From the NCBI RefSeq assembly GCF_010093815.1, contig NW_022985549.1, positions 3,120,804 to 3,184,803 of the forward strand: 64,000 bases of DNA. The letters are read 5' to 3'. Below the pieces are notes generated by a model, which searched no databases, was not told the origin of the DNA, and saw nothing but the letters and a program-made list of their open reading frames with translations. Positions 1-11,590 of the stretch are shown piece by piece. Made by a program: the position numbers and the translations under genes. The number at the start of each line of letters is the position of its first letter. Position 1 is the stretch's first letter. Origin of the DNA: Pseudovirgaria hyperparasitica (Eukaryota; Ascomycota; Dothideomycetes; Acrospermales; Acrospermaceae).

Positions 1-728
1 TCTGAAGAATCGCCACTCGACGACCCGCCACAAACACCATCAGAGCCACTGCATGATGAAGACAAGTCAAACAGCTCCGTAATCTGCGGCAGTATCATAT
101 CAACGTGCGTCGCCCTCGGCGCAGTCTTTTCTCCGGCTTTGCTCCCTGCCACGGGCGGTGCGTATCCCTGCCGACGAGAAGTGCGCAGCGGTCGGACGGG
201 CGTAAAGACCTTCGAAGGAGGGCATGGAAGCACGTAAGGTACGACGGGCAACTCGTAGACTGCTACCTGACGGCGGTTCTTCTCCTCAGCGCGATCCTGG
301 CGGTGATGTCGTCGCCGATCTTTATAAAATGCATACGCGCCGAAACAATCCAACACGAGACTGATAACTCTGCGCACAGCGTTCTCCATATTTGAGAACG
401 AATAAAGGTGGAAGAAGGAGAGTAGAGATGAATGTGAGTTGGGGCAAACAATATGGTTATCATCTATGCTCACATATTGTTTGCTCTTTTTCTGCGCGCA
501 ATCTCGTACACCCTCATACAAGTAGAACACAGTAACTTTGCCGCCTAGTTAAAATCCGGCACTATAATCGCGTTCTCCTTGCGTACACTCCTCGTAATGC
601 ATATCATTCCCCTGCGAGCAAACAACATCCCACCGTCAGGACCGGCCAGGTTGTACAGCCGCTCCAATCTTAACCATATCACAAGTGATCCGCACAATAT
701 CTCACACTCTCCCAATTTCCCTTCCTTT
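1..728. other. No supported gene at left edge
   Basis: The first 234 bases are open in frame 1 on the plus strand and could be the 3' end of a gene that starts outside the window, but no domain is recognisable and base composition does not decide it. The rest shows only short unconvincing ORFs and a perfect inverted repeat listed separately. Confidence 0.4.
444..484. repeat. 12-bp perfect inverted repeat (hairpin)
   Basis: The arms GCAAACAATATG (444-455) and CATATTGTTTGC (473-484) are perfect complements separated by 17 bases, followed by a T-rich run. It lies in non-coding DNA. It could be an RNA hairpin in an untranslated region, a binding site, or the relic of a small element. No function can be assigned. 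Confidence 0.7.
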
Positions 729-878
729 CTACGTAGTAGCAGTCTCCCTCTCCTCCTCTCTCCTCACTAGCAACGCCTCGATATTCTTCCTCAGCATCTC
801 CGAGCACCACCACGCCATCGCCAGCATAAACGCCACGATGAGGAACAGCGCGAGAATGACGCCGTCGCGGGTCTTCAT
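729..878 (-). CDS. Small single-pass membrane protein, 49 aa (unrecognised)
   Basis: A 49-codon minus-strand ORF starts at ATG 878 and stops at 729-731. Residues 7-25 form one hydrophobic segment (VILALFLIVAFMLAMAWW). A short charged head (MKTRDG) precedes it, and a charged tail with RKN, RR and an EEERE run follows. This is the layout of a small tail- or signal-anchored membrane protein. The frame stays open upstream of the ATG (LDLGFDQSPDG), so this could instead be the last exon of a longer gene. I do not recognise a family. Chance could make an ORF of this length. The clean N-in-or-out charge pattern around a single helix is what makes it worth listing. Confidence 0.4.
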   Translation of the reverse strand: MKTRDGVILALFLIVAFMLAMAWWCSEMLRKNIEALLVRREEERETATT

Positions 879-2067
879 TCCGTCAGGACTCTGATCGAAT
901 CCCAGGTCTAGACAGAGGTGGGTATGCAGAAAGACGGACGCGAGGGTGCAATAAGTGTGGGTGCGTCAGTCCGGTGCAAATATTAAAGTCGAGGAGGCAG
1001 GGAATGGGGATCTTGAAGTCTTCTTTGGCAGGCCTGGAGTTCAAGGATTTCGTGATTGATTGGGGTGCATTCGTCTTGAGGGTTGGGATCTTGTTTGGTC
1101 GTGTCTAAGGGGTTATTAAGAGCGCCTGGAAGGGGGGACGAGGATGCGGACCGATGATAAATACGGTAAGCACAATCAAGAAAGTTTTTCGAAATATATT
1201 GGTGGCAATCAAGGCGAGTATGTTTGCGAGGTGAGAGAGCGGCTCTGGGGTTGGAGATGTTTGCTGTGCGCTTTGCATTCACAAAGTGGACAAGATGACG
1301 AGCAGCGAGGTTGTTGGTGAACAGTAGCATGATCTGTATGACAACAGTACGGTCTGGATAACACGGGAAAGTCAGGGTCACGGTGATCACGTAAACAAAG
1401 CCTTTGTTCACTTTGATTCTGAAATAAACCACACAACACATTGTGACTTCGCACAATGTTCATTATGGTATGTGATATCTCCATCCTAGCTCATGGAGCT
1501 AGAAATGTGGCTGGATGCATCCTCAGTAGGCTTCCCTCTCACACGTAACAATATGATACATGAATTCCTTCTCCACGCTTCCCTCCCAGTAAGAGAAGTG
1601 CACACTTAATTCAAAGTCGAGTGTGCCATTGAGATACACTCTCCCACATGGGTCCCGACGTGCGGACTTGGGAAAGACGCTCCCATATCACCCAAGAAGT
1701 GAAGATGCGACGCAAAGAAACGAACATGAGAAAAAAGTGTATCATCCCATTTGCGCCGATTTTCGTGAGATGTCGTTTACCGAGTCCAACGTCCATCACG
1801 AAAATCATTGGTTCGTTCCATTCCATGCCATTGCATCCCTTTCAGCAGTACGTGCCTCCCTTATTGCATTGTTGATCCAAGTGTGCGGCTGCCCAAATGG
1901 CTATGTGTTCGCCGATAACGCCGCGCTCGTAAGTCTCGCTCATCTATGCTTTCCGTTACATCTCGGACCTCGCGATCTCCCCACCAAAGTCAGATTGCCG
2001 CAGGCACTGGAGCTTAGGCCATTTTAGCATTGGGCAGGAATAGCTTTTTGTGTGTACCACAATAGCA
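879..2067. other. Intergenic, nothing recognised
   Basis: This stretch lies between the small membrane ORF and the 3' end of PSY2. The ORFs of 60-157 codons here overlap each other on both strands, show no domain and lack consistent composition. No RNA gene or repeat was seen. Confidence 0.5.
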
Positions 2068-4994
2068 TCAGTCGCCGCCATTTTCACTGTCTGTGCTACC
2101 ATTGCTCTTCACAGCTAAGCTAATAGCGATCTTCTTCGGCGGCCCATCTTTGCCAGTGGAGATACTTTTTTTCCTTAACCTATGCCCACCATTACTGTTG
2201 CTACTAATTGTACTGCTTATACTGGCTGTGCTTCCGAAACTGCTCTTGCGACTCTTCGGTGTGGTGAGCTTGCCCAGTTCGTCCTCTTCATCTTCTTCAC
2301 GACGCCGCTTCTCAGCGAGGCGTTCTGGAGGCGTTGATGGAACAGTGGCATTTGTCTGTGAGGGCAGAGTCGGAATACCGTCAGTAGATGGTTGAGGTTG
2401 AGACGCAGCTGAGCTTGAGTCAGAAGAACTGGGTTTCGGGGATCGGTCGGCGGGGTCGATTGCGAGCATGTCCATATCATCGTCGTCGTCGTCGTCTTCC
2501 TCACGGTAGCTGACGAGTGGCCGGACAGGAGAGGCGCCATTCACGGGCTTTGAAGGATGATGAGCAAGAGGATCTTCGTCCTCATCACCGTCTGAACTAT
2601 TGAAGTAGGACTCCTCTTCTTGATCTTGCTCTTTCAGACCTTGCCATCGTCCACCGTTGACGTGGTTCCGATTGTCCGGGGTCAAGCTTGCCGTTTCTTG
2701 ACTTGGAAAAGACTGGCCCTCCTCGGGCCGTGGTCCAAGAATCATTTGTTCGTATCGGGCAATGAGATTGTGAAATGTATCCACATAAGTGATACTCAAT
2801 AACTTTTCACGGTAGTTCTCAACGAGATGCGTCAGAACCTCCTTGCGTGCCTCCTACCAAATATATCAGCGAATGCGATTTGATCAGACCTAAAAACTCA
2901 CCCGTCTTACATATTCAAAGATCTCTAGGCATGCTGAATTCAAGAGGTTGTCTCGTGGCATGGTTTCGAACAAAAGATCAAGGATGGGTTCGAAGAGGCG
3001 TTGATCGATAATGTGTTGCGCATAATTACCGTCTTGTAGACCAAGACAAACACGGAAAAATTTCAAAGCCGAAAGTTTGAGATGCTTCTCCGGGCATCTC
3101 AATAGTTGGGCGACCCGGGCAGGAATGTTATCCTGCAAAAAAATATACTTGCTCCTGTTGAAATATTGTCGCAAGAAGAAATTCATGACTTCCAATAGAT
3201 GGCTGTAAAGGTAGAAGTCGTTCACTGTCATATCGTTTAGGGTTTCGCGATGCTCTAGATCTTTCAGTGGCTTAAACAGTTTCCTTGCAGATTCGTCGTA
3301 AAAACTTTGTACGAACGAGTCTGCTTGAGGATTGACAATTGCGCGACTTTGCATACGTGCAAAGAACTCGTTATTGCCTGACTGCTCCCCATTTCGGCCC
3401 AAAGACGCAAGGTTGGCGTTTGGATCGAGTAGAATCTTTATGGCATCCGCCATCTGATGCTTTACACCCAGATCAGTTTCGACTAAGAGCAATTCGATGA
3501 GCACGTCTGTTATAGGTTTCTGCTTTTCTCTCACAGCGGTGAAGATTTGCGCACGCATGCTAATGGCATCATGATCAATCAGAGCTACCAGAATATCGGT
3601 ACCTGCTACGCGGACGCTTGCGTCGGGGTGTCGAAGCGCAAATGTGACGACGTTGAATAGGCCCCCTGCAACAAAGTTCGAATAGAGCTGCTGGCGAACA
3701 TTTACCTGGAGGCTTTTTGCAACAGCAGAGCATTGTTGAATGAACAAGACGGCATCTTTCTTCCTTTGTGGCTCGACATCAGGTGATTGGAAGATGCCGA
3801 ATAACTCTTTCAAGAACTGTGTGTTCCCTTGTAAATGCTGAACAATGTCAACTTGGTGAAAGAATATAAGAGAATTTAAGACGGAAAAGGTCGGGTCATC
3901 AAGGATACGTGCTAGGACAACGTCTTTAAGGTACTGTAATCGATAAGTGTAATGGATCTTCTTCCTGATTTCGATGTTATCGATCTTGACCACCTCTTTG
4001 AACCTTGACTCGTCCGAGAGATATTGTCGATGATTCGCTTTGTGGCAGGGAAAGTCGGGATCGTATTCCAATGCGCCAACAACTCCTAGCACAACGTCAT
4101 CGGTAACGACATGTTCTATTATGGCGGTGTCGTTGAGGAGAATGAGAAGTTTCATCATATTGCATAAGCGGTGTAGGTCTGACAGACTCTCGAGGTCTTC
4201 GGCGTCTTCGACAAGAGGGACGAGTTTTCGAATGTAATCGTCAGTCATTATGAATTTCGTCAAGGCGTCACGGCCAGCTTGGGTAGTGTTGGCATGGCGC
4301 ATTGCATTTTCGACTTCCGGGAGGTTCTCAAGGTCTGGGGGAGGGAGCATGATCGGGTTATCAATAATATCGTCTGAGAGACCATCGTCTGTTAGCAAGC
4401 CTAGTCAGCGTGTCTGTCATCCAACAGAAAGAGATGGAAACGCACCGGGTCCAAGGAGTTGAGCCAATCTTTGCTGCTCTTGACTAACAAATTCCCTGGA
4501 GCCAAGTCAATACTACTACCATGGTTCCTGCCACACACAACGTACCAAATCTGCCCACATCCTTCCGCCTCTTGAAAGCTCAATGCCATGTCAGTGCCAT
4601 TTTGCTCGGTCCACACGATGAGCGTGTCTGCGGAGAATCTTGTCAGCGGGTGGGTTTTTGTGATACGCGCAGAGTAGGTATTTTTACCCTGTTGTTTTTG
4701 GTACCCATCGTCTTTGGTTATTTTGGTCTCTAGTAAGACTCTTGTGGGCTCATCTTCCGACTGTACAAATATGCGCGCCTCGTCCTGAGTTCCTGTCAGC
4801 ACCATGAGGTCACACAGAAAGAGGGCTTTTGCCTTGGCGCAAAACCTGTCGCGCGTCGCGACGACAAGATCAGGACTTACACTCGCTTGTTGGCCAGTAC
4901 AGAAGCCTGTCCCCCGGTCGAACCAATCGTTATTCTTGAGCTCATAGACCTTGACACGCTTCCGATCGTTTCCTGGTGGAGCGGCCAAAGCCAT
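2068..4994 (-). CDS. PSY2: Serine/threonine-protein phosphatase 4 regulatory subunit 3 (PSY2/SMEK)
   Basis: This is the regulatory subunit 3 of protein phosphatase 4, which directs the PP4 catalytic subunit to substrates such as phospho-histone and checkpoint proteins in the nucleus. Six exons fit in phase: 4994-4883, 4792-4688, 4627-4546, 4495-4446, 4388-2902 and 2853-2068, giving 873 aa, close to yeast Psy2 (858 aa). Residues about 10-110 form the EVH1/Ran-binding-like domain (VKVYELKNNDWFDRGTGFC, then FVQSEDEP and LLETKI). Exon 5 is the SMK-1/DUF625 and ARM-like helical body. The tail after about residue 612 is disordered and acidic, with a seven-aspartate run coded by a GAC-type trinucleotide repeat, followed by Lys/Arg- and Ser-rich nuclear-type segments. 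The 60-bp intron 2 has no stop and keeps the frame, so naive ORF calling would retain it. I chose ATG 4994 because the reading begins MALAAPP directly before the domain. Confidence 0.95.
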
Positions 4995-5842
4995 ATTAAT
5001 GACGTTGCACACCTCTGCCGCTCTTCCAGGGCGTTTTTACCCTTGAGAGCAGGACAGAGATATGTTTCGATACGAGCGGAAAGTATATATAACTTTCGGG
5101 ATAACAGGTAAGGAGTGGTTTTGGGTAAATGTGCTGCTGCGGGAATCGCGCGAGGTATGACGGAGAGATCGACGGAGGATGAGTCGAATGAGGCGCGACA
5201 CGTCAACAGCGTTCGAGGCGATTCTCCAGCGGCGCAGGCAAAGAGCAAGCGACAGTAACGGGCAACCGTCGACCGAAGAAGAACAAAAGATGGGAGATGA
5301 TGCGGATGGAGACAGGTGCGGTGCCGGTGGTGGTCGCGCGTCGTGTTTGCGCGGTAAGGCTTAGTAGGTAGGTAGGCAGGCAGGTCGGTAGGTTAGGTAG
5401 GGTAGCGATGCGGCTAGTAGGCGATAACGATAACTGGCGTTCCGAAGGCTTCGACGCCTCGAAGACAGTCGAGAAGTGCACGCGACGGCGTCGAAGATGG
5501 CGATGGTGGATGGAAAGGCGACGTCGAAATAGTAGACTGGGCGTAGCTTGAAACACTTGTAGACGGATGACAGCGGGGCTGTTGGGCGCGTATGTCGTAG
5601 ATATTAATTATGCTGGTGCTGGGACTGAACCACCTGGATAGGTGGATTCTCCGGAGAGACCTAAGCACGTGCAAGAACGTGGACGCACCATGCCAAGGTT
5701 CTGCCTCAGGCAGTATTAAAGCGATCGATCATAAGGCTTCCTTGCCAGCACAGACAACATCAAGCCCCCATCTCATCTTTGGAGGGTTTCTTTTATTTCT
5801 GATCTGCTATAATTGCATGTCTGGCATGCTATGTAGCTCTCC
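4995..5842. other. PSY2 upstream region / THADA 3' flank
   Basis: This is non-coding DNA between the PSY2 start (minus strand) and the THADA stop. It has a TATATATA stretch about 95 bases upstream of the PSY2 ATG and a degenerate TAGG tetranucleotide repeat (separate entry). The overlapping ORFs here look like shadows. Confidence 0.5.
5361..5405. repeat. Degenerate TAGG/CAGG tetranucleotide repeat
   Basis: About eleven imperfect copies of a four-base unit (TAGG, with CAGG and TCGG variants) run in tandem upstream of PSY2. It is a simple-sequence repeat of the kind common in fungal promoters and 5' leaders. Confidence 0.75.
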
Positions 5843-8800
5843 TCAATACACTCCAACGATAGATCGGATGGCCATCTTGACGCTCTCCATCTTTCTCAGT
5901 GCGGCTTTCTCCAGAGTTTTGTCTACCGCAATGGTCAATGCCTCATGCACCGCACTCCCCTCAGCGGCAGTCTTGAATTCTGCCAAAGCCTGCTTAATCT
6001 CACTACCTTTTCGCCCAACCTTCGTTGTCTTTTCTCGCCATTGCAGCAGCACATCTGCCGCGTAAATCACACGAAGAGCAAGGACAAATACCTCTGGTTT
6101 ACTAGTCCAGCCTAGAGGTCCATCATACTCATCTCGTGCCGCCTGGGTGAGCGCACCAAGCCCGTCCATCGTCCATGTAGTCAGGACTGCCGCAAGGTCT
6201 GGGGGAATGGCTTTGGCATCCGCAGCGACCAATACGCGTGACCAGATCGAAGTCTCCCTGGAATCGTCGGCGAAGAGATTTTGCTTCTCTTTAGCGAAAA
6301 GTGTTGAGTCTATTGCTCGTACCTGTGCGTAAGTCTCCAAGAATGGTTTCATAGCAGCCGCCCCATCACGCGAATCAAGACCAAGTAACCGCCAGAGTGC
6401 ACCATAGAACAGGTCTGAAGACGTGGAGTACTGTCGCGCCATATACTGAGCCAGTCTCGCGCTCGCGATGAGTGGCACTTGCTTCCTCACTTGCATTCTT
6501 TGAGGGGAAGCGAGGATACGAGCCGCGACACCCGAAGCGACATCTCGTATCTCGTCATCGTCATCTTTCAGGGCATCATATGTAGCAAACATGAGACTGA
6601 GTCGTGCTTTATCGAATCCGTTGCCAGGCTGCGTCCAGATATTCTGTAAACCGTCCAGAGAGCGGACGGCAGCGAAGCGCTCATAGAACGACTAAACATT
6701 GTCAGGCAATATACCCGGTGCTAGGCTACGGGTGAGCTTACGCAAGTGTCTTTGAGGGAGCAATCAATCCTTCGTCCAAGCTCGACGAAATCATTCGCTA
6801 ATAGCCATCCAAGATCCTGTTGCCGCAAATTGCGATGAGTCTGCAGACGCAGGTCCAGCAAAATTCCCGAGATACTCAACGAGGCCTCTAGAAAAGATGG
6901 TGCCGCTGCGAAAAATGGTTCGGTGTTCGTTGCGATGGATAGTAAAGGAGCTAAGGTAGTCTCAGTAATGGTATTTGATGTTGACAAGAACCGCAGTAGA
7001 CTGTCTGACGTGGTGAGAAGCGTTGCCAGGACTTGTGGGTTAGCTGACAATGTGAACGCATTGATTGCAGTTACAATTTCGAGCAAGACGCCATCTAGTC
7101 TGAGAGAATTATCTTCGAAGATGGTAGCAATACTCTCCAAAATGGCAATTGCCGTCTCTGGCTCTTCCGCATCTGCGATAACCTTTAAGGCCTTCGGGAG
7201 AGATGTGCGAACGGAGCTAGAGTTATATACTATATTGTTACGTATGTAGAACTCGGCAGCTGAACGTCTCAGAAGGGAAGATAGGCAGGACTCGCGCTCA
7301 GATGCTACAATCGGAGACAGTATGTCTATTTCGATCACTTTAATAAAAGCTTCTTCGATTTCTAGAGACGAGTCATTCCGAAAATTTCTGCTCCGCCCGT
7401 GTGCTTTTGCTGCAAGTAGTAGTAGATTTACATATGCATATCGTGTGACAGGGCAAGAGTTGTGCACATAGAGGTCGTTATTTTGACCTAGGAGGTCGAC
7501 ATAAAGATTGTTGTCTGGTGAACATCAGATGTGGATGCGAGGATGGACATGGATTGCAAACCTTCAGTATCTGCACACTGGTTCGACATCATCACGGCGT
7601 ATTTGAGAGTCAGCAGTCTTCCATGCAAGTCATTTTGAGAAGTGTAGGCACCGAGTGCGATACTCTCATATGTCATTTGGAGCTCTGTGGGGTCAAACGT
7701 TCGGGCAAGAGTTTTGGCAGCCATATCCCGAATATGCCAGCTTGGACTGCAGATCAGATCGAACATGAGCTTGCGGAATTCGGCGACATACGATGCAGGA
7801 GGTGGCGCACGTTGCAAGATCTGCAGAGCTGGGAAGACTGCCTCCGTTTGTATGACTGCGGTAGCCGGTGCTTGTGGGTATCCAGCATCTGGAGAGCTCT
7901 CCAGTTTCGGTCGCAGAGAACGCAGTAGAGTATCGAGGAGACCAGGGTATTTTTCGTACGATAGTTTCGAGTACTTGGTTGAAACAAGACTTTCGCCTTG
8001 GTCATCGTTACCAAGTAAACGGTCTATTAGAGCCCTAAAAAGCATGAGGCCGCAGTTACGGATAGCCCAGCTACTATCAGTTAGTCAACCCAACGGCTTC
8101 AGAGATACACAGCCTCACATAGATGACTCGAATTTGCTGCCGGCCATGGTAAGGATCCTGCCGATGTACGGTTCGGAAGCCTGGCCAAGCTTCGTATGTG
8201 TGAATATGTCTTTCAGGCAATTCAAGGCATGTACCTGAGGCAGATCACTTTCTTCAATATTTGCGTAAAATCCTTCTTCCGAGGCCGCGTGGTGAAGTTC
8301 CTCAATTGCCCGACCAAACAAGGTACCTTCTGGCTCTGCAGTCAAAATTCCGATCATCAGCGCCGGAATACCACCAGAACGTCTGGTAAGCACAGTGGAT
8401 CTGCTTTGAATTGCTTGCATAGTTTCCTAGGTAAGACTCAGATTTAGCGTCATCCATAGTTGTTGTACCGATCTTACCTCAAACCACTGTGAAAGTAGAC
8501 GAGAGACTTCGGCAACCTTACTTTTGGCACAGCGAGCACAAAATGATGCAAATGTCTGTGCCACCGTCGAGAATGCTCCGCGATGGCGGAGCTCAGTAAG
8601 CTGCGTGAAGCATAACTGGCCTAGTGATTCGAATTGGGAATATGTCAACATGGCTCTTTCCTCGTCCGTTCCCAGTGTCGCATTGGTTGCGATAGCCCTC
8701 AAGAGGAGACTAGGCGTATCAGCATTATACATAGATTACACCGAAAATGCACACCTAGCGTCTTTGAGCGCTCTCCAAGAATAACTGAGAACGTCTTTGG

Positions 8801-11249
8801 TCGAGAAAGCTTGCTCGCCTTCAAGCTCGGGGGGCAGGTGTCCTTCTGGTGCATCGTTACAGAGAACATGTTGGACAGAGGACCACATCCTTCTTATACA
8901 GTCGAAAATACGGGCATGGAGCCATGCCCAATCGTTCCCAGTTTGAGCACTTGGCTTAGATGCGATCAGTTCCGAATAGAAACCATCTTGACTAATGATA
9001 TAACTAGACAAATGTCAGGTACGCCATCTGCGTGAATCAGTCGCAGTGTAGGAAAGGTCTTACGTAAGACTTGCAAAAATGCCATGCATGGGATTGCCAT
9101 TGATTGCGAGAGATGAATTCGTCTCTGCGATACGTATGGTGGATTCAAGTTGCCCAACAAGCAGGCTCACCACACCAAAAGCTCTGCTACTGTGTCTATG
9201 CCCGTCCTCTAGATCTTGATCCTGAGAGGGACGCCGCTCAACGCAATTTAGCTCATAGAGCCTCGCGACGCCATCGGCATGATCAGCACGTCCTGTTCGA
9301 AGCATAGCTTCATTCGCACGAACGATCAATTTGGTAGAAATACCAGAAGGCTCTGCCAGTGCTGGAACTACTGACTGCTTCATCACTGGAAGATGCGTAT
9401 GCTCAGAGCTCAGGAAATGGTACTTTAGAATCATGCTGGCTAAAGTGCGAACATCGTCAAAGGCGTTCAGCATTAGATCGTACAGGTTCCGCAAGAGGTG
9501 ATCACTGATGATCGAGATATTGAACGGCCATAAAGTCTGACCTCGAGCTTGCTTAGACAGGCAAGCACAGGGTATCCTCTTGTCTAGACCGGATCTCAAG
9601 GCGATTATAATACATTTCAGAGAGACAAAATGCCGCTGGTAAGGTGATGTCGGTCGAAGGTCCGAGATCCTTGACTGAATTATTGCCTGTAGAAAGTTTT
9701 TGTGCGCGTCAAGTAGTATTCGCTTGGACTCAGATTTCGAGGATTCTGGACTTTCAAGAGCCTGTAATTTCAATGTAGACTTCTCGACGTCCCGATTCAA
9801 CGCAGCAGTCGCTGCCCTCAGTCTATCAAACAGTCTTTGAATGAGACCAAGTACCTCAGACCTAGCGTTTGCATCAGTATCGGCGATGATGTTTGGCAAG
9901 ATCTGTTGCAAGACTCGCAGTGATCCCACTGTAAATGGTCGTGCTATGAAAGCAGATGAGGTAAGTAGTGAAAATGCTGATAGCCTGATGGTCTGCGATA
10001 TATCCCCAAGAAGGCGCGAAATGAAGGCGTCCGGTATTTCGATGACTTTTCCTTGTATTCGTACCGTCTTGCAATTTCGTGATTCTATTTGGGTCAGTAT
10101 AAGCGTTTGCGAGATATGCAAATTCTACCATACTGACCAACATCGACGATGAGACCTATTTCCTTACCCGACTGTAATGCAGCAAATAGAAGTCCGATCT
10201 TGGCGGATGGGTGTAAAGTCTTTTCAGTGTACCACTTGACGGATGTATTACCTTCCATTACATCAACATAGTTTCCGAGATCGAGATCGTAGAGGAAAGT
10301 CAAATAGTCTTCTAAGTCAAAGGAAAATAAAGCCGGGAAAACAAGGTTCTTGTAGCTCTGCAACTCCTCTGAGTGTGCACTAAAACTTTGGTAGAATGGT
10401 ATGACCCATGGAGGCGGTTTCTGGTCATCGTACACATCTGGAAGATCGTCCTTTTGCTTTAAGGAGTAAGTCAAGAGACTCGATACGAGTCTTCCAGCTG
10501 TATGCGCAGCATCATTGTTTGGGATACTGTTGAAGAGGAGTTGAAGCAGGTCTCTGAGGAGGGCAGAAATCGAGGAGATCCCCTTTAGTGTTTGATTCTG
10601 AAATAAGCCATATGAGGTCAGGAGCTCTCGTACACTTAAGATACCTTTCTGTAGGAACAATTCCAGGGCCTGTAGGGCTGGCTTCAATTGAGACCTACTC
10701 GTCCGTCCAGTGATGATCTTCAACAATTTTTGTATCACATATTCGTGCACCTCTGTCCTTCTGTCCGGAGGAACATCTTCGCGAAGAGTGGTGGTGAGGA
10801 TCACTAAGAGCTGTCTCATTGATCTTGGCTTCACAACATCGGATCGTTCCAAAAAGAAAGACAAGGCCTGGAGCCAGACATCATTCGTCCAAAGACAGCC
10901 TTGTACGTTCTTGATTTTGGATTCGTGGCAAGTCTCCAGGACAGCACAAAGCGGATTACACGCAGCAGTTCGTTGGGATGCCGTCGAGTTTGGGCCATTC
11001 GCAATCTCAAGAAGTTCGGTAATGGCATTAACAAGGATGCTATACCAGGTCAATGTATTGATTTTCGCAAATACAGGTAGAAAACCAACATCAGGTTTCA
11101 AATGAATGGTCACCTGCAGAGCGTCCTTACATATTCTTCTCGTTCGTATCTTCGCTGCTGTCATCCCCAGCTAAAATTATTGCCGACAGGTCACTGCCAA
11201 GCTGTCTTAGCACAAGGTCGTCGTTTACGATATCACGGGGCGGGCGCAT
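5843..11249 (-). CDS. TRM732: THADA/Trm732 family HEAT-repeat protein (DUF2428), tRNA 2'-O-methylation partner
   Basis: In yeast, Trm732 partners the methyltransferase Trm7 for 2'-O-methylation of tRNA position 32. This protein matches the family by its DUF2428 core: WRALKDAS (about residue 760), LRHRGAFSTVAQTF (about 800), TRRSGGIPAL (about 850) and WAIRNCGLMLFRAL (about 950), within helical HEAT-like repeats. Nine exons fit in phase: 11249-11131, 11039-10138, 10084-9064, 9003-8755, 8709-8478, 8426-8119, 8073-7562, 7514-6742 and 6691-5843, giving 1654 aa, between yeast Trm732 (about 1420) and human THADA (about 1950). The first exon (start MRPPRDIVNDD) is inferred: it joins through a 91-bp intron into ILVNAITELLEI. 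Starting at ATG 11164 instead would read through that intron. The gene is divergent from the orphan at 11591. Confidence 0.9.
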
Positions 11250-11590
11250 ATTTTTATTAGAGTTTCATGGAGAATCTTGCATGATGCAAGTCAAATTGCT
11301 CAGGCGGTCTTGGGTACTAAGCGATAAATCTCGACTAGCCCAATACGTACTAGTTGGAATACTTGAAGAAATGAAACATGGTTAACACTGTGGACTGCAA
11401 ATAATCTATTTGAGTTACACAAGGATGAAGCGACAGGACGATGCACGGACTATCAGTGTTTGTAGGTATTCTATTGACAGACAGCAGGTCGCACAAGCAG
11501 GGAAACTGCCGCCTGCAACTATTGACAAACATGAAAACAAGGATTTCTGCATTCATTCACGGTCCTCTCACAAGTATCTGATACCACACC
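11250..11590. promoter_or_regulatory. Shared divergent promoter, THADA / orphan gene
   Basis: A 341-bp gap separates two start codons that point away from each other. It must hold both promoters. No clear TATA, CCAAT or other named motif was picked out by eye. Confidence 0.5.

Noticed and set aside
983-1456. 157-codon minus-strand ORF
   Set aside because: It has no domain, is overlapped by other ORFs in different frames and has a composition like its surroundings. It is a chance ORF.
1623-2027. 134-codon plus-strand ORF downstream of PSY2
   Set aside because: It is overlapped by two other ORFs of similar size, one on each strand, and none shows a conserved pattern.
4401-5012. Single long ORF as PSY2 first exon with a GTG start at 5012
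   Set aside because: Reading straight through gives non-family sequence at three places. Removing introns restores the family motifs, and ATG 4994 is the natural start.
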